The position numbers were made by a program, and so were the translations under genes. A model generated the notes under the pieces. That model was given only the letters and a program-made list of their open reading frames with translations, had not been told where the DNA came from and ran no database searches. Shown in pieces: positions 4,843-9,050 of a stretch of DNA of 9,050 bases. Origin of the DNA: JBGPMO01 sp041487075 (GTDB lineage Bacteria; Patescibacteriota; Minisyncoccia; UBA6257; 1-14-0-10-40-38). The stretch's first letter is position 1; every line of letters begins with the position of its first letter. Where the stretch lies: positions 1 through 9,050 of the forward strand of contig JBGPMO010000024.1 in the NCBI GenBank assembly GCA_041487075.1. Reading direction: 5' to 3'.

Positions 4843-5520
4843 ATGGGACAAAAAATTAGACCAAATTTATTGCGCCTGGGCATTACCGAGAATTGGCGGA
4901 GCCGCTGGTGGCCAAAAAAGCATTATGGCAACGAGCTTGAGGAAGATCTTGCCATCAGAAACGTCATTCAAGAAAAGATGACTCTTGCCGGGATTGTTAA
5001 AATTGAGATCGAACGCTCAATTGATAATACGTATAAGATTTTTCTTAAGGTTGCACGGCCAGGCCTAGTGATTGGCCGGGGCGGCAAGGGCATCGAGGAA
5101 CTTTCAAAAGCGATTGAAGCACAGCTACGCGCACTCTTAAAGAAGCGAGAAACCCCGAACAAGAAAATTTCGATCAGCTTAAACGTTGAAGAGCTGAAGC
5201 GTTCTGAAATTTCCGCCCAGTATGTCGCCCAACAGATTGCGTGGGATCTTGAAAAGCGTATGGGCGGCCGGCGCGTCATGAAAAAGCATTTGGAGTTTAT
5301 GATGCAAAATCGGGAAGTGCAAGGCGCAAAAATAAAGCTTTCGGGCCGTATTGATGGCAATGAAATTTCCCGCCGCGAAATGCTCTCGCGCGGCAAACTG
5401 CCGCTTCAGACGCTACGCGCGAACATTGATTATGGGCAAGCGACTTCCTATAACAGTTACGGCACGATAGGCGTAAAGGTTTGGATTTATAAGGGAGAAG
5501 TATTCGAGAAAAAGAGCTAA
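4843..5520 (+). CDS. rpsC: 30S ribosomal protein uS3
   Basis: uS3 lies at the mRNA entry channel and contributes to the helicase activity of the ribosome. The 225-residue product is of normal length. It has the family start MGQKIRPNLLRLGI, a type II KH domain with IGRGGKGIEEL (77-87), and the C-terminal domain from about residue 118 with the signature PLQTLRANIDYG, then TIGVKVWIYKGE near the end. The N-terminal WRSRWWPKKHYGN region is Trp-rich but fits the family. It follows rplV by 15 bp and precedes rplP by 9 bp. No Shine-Dalgarno precedes it. Confidence 0.98.
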   Translation: MGQKIRPNLLRLGITENWRSRWWPKKHYGNELEEDLAIRNVIQEKMTLAGIVKIEIERSIDNTYKIFLKVARPGLVIGRGGKGIEELSKAIEAQLRALLKKRETPNKKISISLNVEELKRSEISAQYVAQQIAWDLEKRMGGRRVMKKHLEFMMQNREVQGAKIKLSGRIDGNEISRREMLSRGKLPLQTLRANIDYGQATSYNSYGTIGVKVWIYKGEVFEKKS

Positions 5521-5529
5521 AAACCTTTT

Positions 5530-5946
5530 ATGTTAATTCCTAAAAAAGTAAAACATCGCAAATGGCAAAAGGGCCGATCTCGCTATCGGACAACAGAAAC
5601 GCGCGGTACCACGCTTGCGTTTGGTTCATTTGGCCTTAAGGCGGAGACGGCAGCGTGGGTGAATTCCCGCCAAATTGAAGCGGCGCGCCGCGCGATTTCG
5701 AATTTTGCGAAGCGCGAAGGAAAAATTTGGATCAGGATTTTCCCCGACAAGCCAATTACGATGCGGCCGCCGGAACTTACCATGGGCGGCGGCAAGGGCG
5801 CGGTTGATCATTATGTGTTTCAGGTGAAGCCGGGGCGCATGCTCTTTGAAGTAGACGGACTATCGGAAGAAACCGCACGAGCAGCGCTCCGCCTTGCGGG
5901 ATTTAAGCTTCCGGTACGGACTCGTATTGTGGCGGCAGAAAAATAA
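5530..5946 (+). CDS. rplP: 50S ribosomal protein uL16
   Basis: uL16 is a late-assembling protein that contacts A- and P-site tRNA near the peptidyl-transferase centre. The 138-residue product has the expected length and motifs: MLIPKKVKHRKWQKGR (1-16), FGSFGLKAE (31-39), RQIEAARRAI (47-56), GKIWIRIFPDKPIT (64-77) and MGGGKGAVDHYVFQVKPG (85-102). The Arg that E. coli hydroxylates (R81, in AVRMGKGKG) aligns with Thr84 here, in ELTMGGGKG. It is separated from rpsC by 9 bp and from rpmC by 7 bp, in the normal order. No Shine-Dalgarno is seen. Confidence 0.98.
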   Translation: MLIPKKVKHRKWQKGRSRYRTTETRGTTLAFGSFGLKAETAAWVNSRQIEAARRAISNFAKREGKIWIRIFPDKPITMRPPELTMGGGKGAVDHYVFQVKPGRMLFEVDGLSEETARAALRLAGFKLPVRTRIVAAEK

Positions 5947-5953
5947 TCTTTCC

Positions 5954-6157
5954 ATGACCAAACGACAAGACAGTTTAAAAGCATTGCAAGGACGGTCAGG
6001 CGCCGATTTATTAAAGCTTGCTCACGAGAAACGCGATCGCCTGCATGGGTTAGTCACTGATCTTGCCGCCGGCAAGGTTAAAAATGTCCGCGAGATTAAG
6101 GGAATTAAAAAAGAAATCGCCCGCATCCTTACGTTTCTTAGAAATGAAACTAAATAA
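5954..6157 (+). CDS. rpmC: 50S ribosomal protein uL29
   Basis: uL29 is a small two-helix protein next to uL23 at the tunnel exit. The product has 67 residues, normal for the family. It shows a first helix from SGADLLKLAHEKRDRL (15-30), a short turn with LAAGKVKN (37-44), and the second helix REIKGIKKEIARILTFLRNE (46-65), which matches the family's IREVRKDIARIKTVL pattern. The ATG at 5954, 7 bp after the rplP stop, is preferred to an in-frame upstream ATG (5894), which would overlap rplP by 53 bp. There is no Shine-Dalgarno. Position between rplP and rpsQ confirms the call. Confidence 0.95.
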   Translation: MTKRQDSLKALQGRSGADLLKLAHEKRDRLHGLVTDLAAGKVKNVREIKGIKKEIARILTFLRNETK

Positions 6158-6161
6158 TCAT

Positions 6162-6476
6162 ATGCGTAAACTTATTGGACAAATTGTTTCTGATAAAATG
6201 CAGAAAACCGTTGTGGTGGCGGTGACGTTTATGAAAGAGCATCCAAAATACCGAAAAACCTATAAGGTAACTCGGCGTTTTAAGGCGCATGATGAGTTGG
6301 GCGAGTTCCATACCGGAGATATGGTGGTGATTCAGGCGACGCGGCCTCTTTCCCGAGAGAAACGTTGGAAGGTTGTAGAAAAAGTTACTGCGCTCGCATC
6401 CGTGCCTGCTCTAGAAAAGATGAAAAATGCAGACGATATATTTACTGAAGTGAAGCCTGATTTGGAAAATCAATAA
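6162..6476 (+). CDS. rpsQ: 30S ribosomal protein uS17
   Basis: uS17 is an OB-fold primary 16S rRNA-binding protein. The 104-residue product contains RKLIGQIVSDKMQKTVVV (2-19), KYRKTYKVTRRFKAHDE (29-45), GDMVVIQATRPLSREKRWKVVE (52-73) and a C-terminal extension of about 20 residues beyond the usual end (84 residues in E. coli). The ATG at 6162, 4 bp after the rpmC stop, matches the family start. An in-frame ATG at 6144 inside rpmC would add only six residues (MKLNNH) and cannot be fully excluded, since no Shine-Dalgarno marks either. rplN follows after 2 bp, suggesting translational coupling. Confidence 0.96.
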   Translation: MRKLIGQIVSDKMQKTVVVAVTFMKEHPKYRKTYKVTRRFKAHDELGEFHTGDMVVIQATRPLSREKRWKVVEKVTALASVPALEKMKNADDIFTEVKPDLENQ

Positions 6477-6478
6477 GT

Positions 6479-6847
6479 ATGCTCCAAGAACGTTCCATCA
6501 TTAAAGTAGCCGATAATTCCGGAGCACGCATCGTGCGGTGTTTTCGTGTTCTTGGCGGAAGCCGCAAGCGCTATGCCCATATTGGCGATGTTTTGATTGC
6601 GTCAGTCCAGACTGCAGAGCCTCGGAAAGCGCTTAAGAAAAAAGATATTGTAAAATGCCTCGTTGTTCGGACGCGCCAGCCCTTGCGGAGAGTTGATGGC
6701 ACTCAACTTCGTTTTGATGAAAATGCCGTTGTCATTATCGATGAAAAAAGAGAACCAAAGGGCACGCGTATCTTTGGCCCCTTACCCCGTGAACTCAAAG
6801 AATGGGGTTTCGAAGGAGTCTTCGGGATGGCGGAGGAGATCGTCTAA
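6479..6847 (+). CDS. rplN: 50S ribosomal protein uL14
   Basis: uL14 lies on the intersubunit face and forms bridge B5/B8 with 16S rRNA; it is also the target of the silencing factor RsfS. The 122-residue product has the usual length. It has IIKVADNSGARIVRCFRVLGG (7-27; compare the family LKVADNSGAR), GDVLIASV (37-44), VVRTRQPLRRVDGT (62-75), FDENAVVII (79-87) and the end KGTRIFGPLPRELKEWGFEG (94-113). The C-terminus is MAEEIV instead of the common LAPEVL. It is the first gene of the spc part and follows rpsQ by only 2 bp. Confidence 0.98.
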   Translation: MLQERSIIKVADNSGARIVRCFRVLGGSRKRYAHIGDVLIASVQTAEPRKALKKKDIVKCLVVRTRQPLRRVDGTQLRFDENAVVIIDEKREPKGTRIFGPLPRELKEWGFEGVFGMAEEIV

Positions 6848-6858
6848 TAAAAAATCTT

Positions 6859-7167
6859 ATGCGTATTAAAAAAGGAGACACGGTATATATAAGGAGCGGG
6901 AAAGACGGCGGGAAAACCGGCAAGGTATTACGCGTGGATTCGAGTGCCGGAACCGTTCTTGTTGAAGGATTAAATATGTATAAAAAGCGTTCCCGGCCTC
7001 GGAAGCAAGGGGAAAAAGGGGAAATGATCAATTTGCCGCGCCCGCTTAATGCTTCAAAGGTGATGCCGTATTGTTCTTCGTGCGGCCGAGGCGTTCGGGT
7101 TGGATTCCGGAGCGACGGGAAAGTATCAACCGTACGCTATTGCAAGCGCTGTCAAAGTGTTCTATAA
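6859..7167 (+). CDS. rplX: 50S ribosomal protein uL24, zinc-ribbon form
   Basis: uL24 is an assembly initiator near the tunnel exit. The 102-residue product begins with the KOW motif (MRIKKGDTVYIRSGKDGGKTGKV as residues 1-23, key residues GKDGGKTG), then VLVEGLNMYKKRSRP (33-47) and a C-terminal Zn ribbon with Cys72, Cys75, Cys95 and Cys98 (CSSC and CKRC). The cysteine-containing form is widespread in bacteria. The ATG at 6859 is chosen because it gives the family start. An upstream in-frame ATG at 6802 would overlap rplN by 46 bp. A GGAGGAG within the end of rplN (6832-6838) is 20 nt away, too far for ordinary initiation. Confidence 0.96.
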   Translation: MRIKKGDTVYIRSGKDGGKTGKVLRVDSSAGTVLVEGLNMYKKRSRPRKQGEKGEMINLPRPLNASKVMPYCSSCGRGVRVGFRSDGKVSTVRYCKRCQSVL

Positions 7168-7184
7168 AAGATAGCTCCCTTTCC

Positions 7185-7673
7185 ATGGATACCTGGACTA
7201 CAAAAATTGAAAAAACCGTGGTAAATGCCGGCATTGGTAAAATCGCCAGCCAGCCAAATTTCTCGGAAAAAATACTTCCGGAGATTATAAAAGATTTTGC
7301 GCTTATTACGGGGCAGAAACCAATGACCCGTCCTGCACGCAAATCCATTGCTGGGTTTAAGCTTCGCGAAGGGATGGTGGTGGGCCTCACGGCAACGCTT
7401 CGCGGGCGGCGAATGGCTGAATTCCTTTCCCATCTTACCAAAGTGGTTTTGCCCCGCATCCGCGATTTTCGAGGAGTCAGCTTCTCTGCGGTGGATAAGC
7501 AAGGTAACCTTTCAATAGGTATTCGTGAGGCAGGCACATTCCCGGAAGTGAATTCAGATGTGGTAAAAGCAAATTTCGGCTTTCAGGTTACGGTCGTGCC
7601 GCGGCGCTTCCGGAACCGTGAAGAGGCGATTACTCTTTATCGTACGATCGGTATCCCGTTTGAAAAGAAATAA
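7185..7673 (+). CDS. rplE: 50S ribosomal protein uL5, short N-terminus
   Basis: uL5 belongs to the 5S rRNP and contacts P-site tRNA. The 162-residue product has the conserved segments KIEKTVVNAGIGK (7-19), ITGQKPMTRPARKSIAGFKLREG (41-63), LPRIRDFRGV (89-98) and GNLSIGIREAGTFPEV (107-122). It is about 15-20 residues shorter than the E. coli form (179). The N-terminal helix normally ahead of the KIEK strand is missing. An upstream in-frame start at 7071 would overlap most of the Zn-ribbon part of rplX and gives a sequence unlike the family, so ATG 7185 is preferred. It starts 17 bp after rplX, without a Shine-Dalgarno. Confidence 0.95.
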   Translation: MDTWTTKIEKTVVNAGIGKIASQPNFSEKILPEIIKDFALITGQKPMTRPARKSIAGFKLREGMVVGLTATLRGRRMAEFLSHLTKVVLPRIRDFRGVSFSAVDKQGNLSIGIREAGTFPEVNSDVVKANFGFQVTVVPRRFRNREEAITLYRTIGIPFEKK

Positions 7674-7677
7674 CCAT

Positions 7678-7863
7678 ATGGCGAAAAAATCTGTCATTGC
7701 ACGATCTCAAAAAAAACCAAAATTTTCAACCCGCAACGTTCGGCGTTGTTTTCGTTGCGGACGAAAAAGGGGGTACCTCCGCGCATTTAATCTCTGCCGC
7801 ATTTGCTTCCGTGAACTCGCAAGCAGGAGTGAAATTCCCGGTATTAAAAAATCTTCTTGGTAA
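7678..7863 (+). CDS. rpsN: 30S ribosomal protein uS14, zinc-binding type
   Basis: uS14 is in the small-subunit head and contacts uS3, uS10 and uS19. The 61-residue product is the short Zn-binding form. Cys24 and Cys27 (CFRC) and Cys40 and Cys43 (CRIC) form the ribbon, followed by FRELASRSEIPGIKKSSW, which closely matches the family end. The start MAKKSVIARSQKKPKF is also typical. The ATG at 7678 is 4 bp after the rplE stop. Eight consecutive A's (7709-7716) encode the Lys-Lys segment but do not break the frame. It lies between rplE and rpsH in the normal spc order. Confidence 0.97.
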   Translation: MAKKSVIARSQKKPKFSTRNVRRCFRCGRKRGYLRAFNLCRICFRELASRSEIPGIKKSSW

Positions 7864-7875
7864 TCGCCCCCATAT

Positions 7876-8256
7876 ATGTATATTGATTTTCTGATTAAAA
7901 TAAAAAATGCGCAGGCGGCGAGGAAAGAATTTCTCAAAGTATCCTATACCAATATGGATATGGCGATTGCCGAACTTTTAGTGAAGAACGGATATCTTGA
8001 GGCGGCGCTCAAAAAGGGGCGGATGCCGAAGCGCGTGATCGAGGTTAAGCTTAAATATAAAGATGGAAAAGGCGCTATTGATGATATGAAATTTATTTCG
8101 AGGCCTTCCCAAAAAGTGATGAGCGGATACCGTGAGTTTCGAGCGGTTCGCCAGGATTATGGCATGGCAGTGGTGTCAACGTCGGAGGGCATACTGACTA
8201 TGAAAGAGGCGCGCCGCGCAAAAGTAGGCGGACAAATTCTTTTTGAGATTTGGTAA
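7876..8256 (+). CDS. rpsH: 30S ribosomal protein uS8
   Basis: uS8 binds the central domain of 16S rRNA. In E. coli it also represses the spc operon by binding mRNA near rplE. The 126-residue product has FLIKIKNAQAARKEFLKV (5-22), MAIAELLVKNGYLEAA (29-44), IDDMKFISRPSQKV (68-81) and the C-terminal signature VVSTSEGILTMKEARRAKVGG (99-119) ending in ILFEIW. The usual MTDPIADML opening is reduced to MYIDFL, so the N-terminus is a few residues short. The start context is CATATATG without a Shine-Dalgarno. I did not find an obvious copy of the 16S-like uS8 target, but I could not search for it systematically. Confidence 0.97.
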   Translation: MYIDFLIKIKNAQAARKEFLKVSYTNMDMAIAELLVKNGYLEAALKKGRMPKRVIEVKLKYKDGKGAIDDMKFISRPSQKVMSGYREFRAVRQDYGMAVVSTSEGILTMKEARRAKVGGQILFEIW

Positions 8257-8263
8257 TACGATT

Positions 8264-8815
8264 ATGTCAAAATTAGGCAAAAAACCAATCAGCATCCCTG
8301 TCGGCGTTACGGTGACGGAGGCAAACGGGCACCTTGAAGTGAAGGGTAAAGCCGGGAATCTTTCGTTACCCGTGCTTCCTTATATTGCCCTTACTATTAA
8401 AGATGGCGCCGTGCATCTCACCCCCACTCTAGACCATAAGCAGGCGCGCGCTAACTGGGGGACTATGGCAGCGTTACTAAAAAATGCATTCGAAGGGGTC
8501 ACGCTCGGTTTTAAAAAAGTGCTCGAGATTGAAGGCATTGGCTTTCGCGCTACTATGGAGGGGAAGAACTTGGTTTTAAATGTTGGATTTACCCATCCGG
8601 TGAAATTCATGCCGCCGGAGGGTGTGACCATTACGCTTGAGAAAAATCGGATTACGGTCGCTTCGGTTAATAAGGAAATGCTAGGAGAAGCGGCCGCACA
8701 AATTCGGAGCATTAAGAAGCCGGAACCTTATAAAGGAAAGGGTATTCGTTATGCCGGCGAAGTGATTCGCCGGAAAGCGGGTAAAAAAGTGGCTGGGGTT
8801 ATTGCCGAAAAATAA
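8264..8815 (+). CDS. rplF: 50S ribosomal protein uL6
   Basis: uL6 is a two-domain protein near the sarcin-ricin loop and the factor-binding site. The 183-residue product has family length. It begins SKLGKKPISIP (2-12), has a first domain with LEVKGKAGNLSL (25-36), NAFEGVTLGFKKVLEIEGIGFRA spanning 74-96, and the uL6 signature PEPYKGKGIRYAGEVIRRKAGKK (153-175). The ATG at 8264, 7 bp after the rpsH stop, gives the normal MSKLGKKPI start. An upstream ATG at 8243 would overlap rpsH and add seven atypical residues. The start context is CGATTATG, with no Shine-Dalgarno. Confidence 0.98.
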   Translation: MSKLGKKPISIPVGVTVTEANGHLEVKGKAGNLSLPVLPYIALTIKDGAVHLTPTLDHKQARANWGTMAALLKNAFEGVTLGFKKVLEIEGIGFRATMEGKNLVLNVGFTHPVKFMPPEGVTITLEKNRITVASVNKEMLGEAAAQIRSIKKPEPYKGKGIRYAGEVIRRKAGKKVAGVIAEK

Positions 8816-8821
8816 TCGATT

Positions 8822-9050
8822 ATGAACCGCACGATTGAAATCAATAGAATACGAAATCAGCGCAAGCGCCGTACGCGCAGTAAAATTTTTGGTACGAGCG
8901 AGCGGCCGCGCATTTCTGTTTTTCGTAGCAATCGGTATTTGTATGTTCAGCTTATTGATGATGAGCATGGGGTTACGCTTGCGGCCGCGACCACACAAAA
9001 ATTGGGGAAAAAGGCAGGTAAGAAAACAGACCAGGCGCGGGAAGTCGGCC
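8822..9050 (+). CDS. rplR: 50S ribosomal protein uL18, 3' end missing
   Basis: uL18 binds 5S rRNA and anchors it in the large subunit. The 76 complete codons visible give RIRNQRKRRTRSKIFGTSERPRISVFRSNRYLYVQLIDDEHG, read in pieces as the basic helix (residues 9-21), the GTSERPRISVFRS core (24-36) and YLYVQLIDDEHGVTLAAATT (39-58), followed by a Lys-rich LGKKAGKKTDQAR stretch. This matches the family pattern of GTxxRPRLSVFRSNKH and QVIDD. The gene runs off the window end with no stop. It starts 6 bp after rplF with the same CGATTATG context as rplW and rplF. Confidence 0.93.
   Translation, partial: MNRTIEINRIRNQRKRRTRSKIFGTSERPRISVFRSNRYLYVQLIDDEHGVTLAAATTQKLGKKAGKKTDQAREVG

Noticed and set aside
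6063..6161. Upstream in-frame starts of rpsQ (6063, 6144)
   Set aside because: The 6063 start would overlap rpmC by 95 bp and add non-family sequence; ATG 6162 gives the normal MRKLIGQ start. The 6144 start is not excluded but is less likely.
6832..6838. GGAGGAG near the end of rplN as the Shine-Dalgarno of rplX
   Set aside because: It is 20 nt from the rplX ATG, too distant for normal pairing, and is explained by the Glu-Glu codons of rplN.
7046..7537. Minus-strand ORF of 163 codons opposite rplX and rplE
   Set aside because: It crosses two conserved genes on the other strand and has no recognisable domain; it is a shadow of the Arg/Gly-rich ribosomal genes. The same holds for the 142-codon ORF opposite rpsC (4968-5396).
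7709..7716. A8 run in rpsN as a programmed slippage site
   Set aside because: The gene is complete in one frame and the run simply encodes Lys codons; the alternative frame gives no meaningful product.
1..9050. Mobile elements, CRISPR arrays, defence genes or tRNA/rRNA genes
   Set aside because: The whole window is filled by conserved translation genes. No repeat arrays, transposase, integrase motifs or RNA genes were seen in any spacer.

Overview
The window is a bacterial ribosomal-protein superoperon in the classical order. It runs from the truncated 3' part of tuf (EF-Tu) through rpsJ, then the S10 cluster (rplC, rplD, rplW, rplB, rpsS, rplV, rpsC, rplP, rpmC, rpsQ) and the first part of the spc cluster (rplN, rplX, rplE, rpsN, rpsH, rplF, and a truncated rplR). 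All 19 genes are on the + strand. Apart from one 113-bp gap, intergenic distances are 2-22 bp, so a long polycistronic mRNA is likely. No mobile element, CRISPR array, rRNA or tRNA is visible, and nothing points to horizontal transfer.

The proteins are plainly bacterial: Zn-ribbon uS14, bacterial-type uL2, uL16 and EF-Tu. Several features suggest a streamlined lineage such as the Candidate Phyla Radiation (Patescibacteria). These are very tight gene packing, almost no Shine-Dalgarno sequences inside the operon, a strongly shortened uL3, short N-termini on uL5 and uS8, and long charged tails on uL22, uS19 and uS17. This placement is an inference, not a phylogenetic result. The standard genetic code fits every gene. 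Stop codons are almost all TAA, with one TGA (rplC) and one TAG (rpsS).

Layout: 1-1122 tuf (5' end missing); 1144-1485 rpsJ; 1486-1598 a structured non-coding gap; 1599-6476 rplC to rpsQ; 6479-9050 rplN to rplR (3' end missing). Together the genes encode the translation elongation GTPase, the tRNA-proximal decoding proteins uS3, uS10, uS14 and uS19, and the core large-subunit proteins around the peptidyl-transferase centre and exit tunnel (uL2, uL3, uL4, uL16, uL22, uL23, uL24, uL29).

The one stretch not explained by ordinary coding is the rpsJ-rplC gap. It holds a perfect 10-bp dyad that overlaps a plausible sigma70-type promoter, a five-codon mini-ORF with a good Shine-Dalgarno, a terminator-like GC hairpin followed by five T's, and a 9-bp AU-rich hairpin that buries the rplC start codon. 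A 9-nt word, ATTATGAAT, occurs three times there. Taken together it looks like a regulatory leader (promoter, attenuator and/or translational switch) for the rest of the operon. This is a hypothesis from sequence alone. The second notable point is that uL3 lacks about 60 internal residues. I see no new enzymatic or defence system here.
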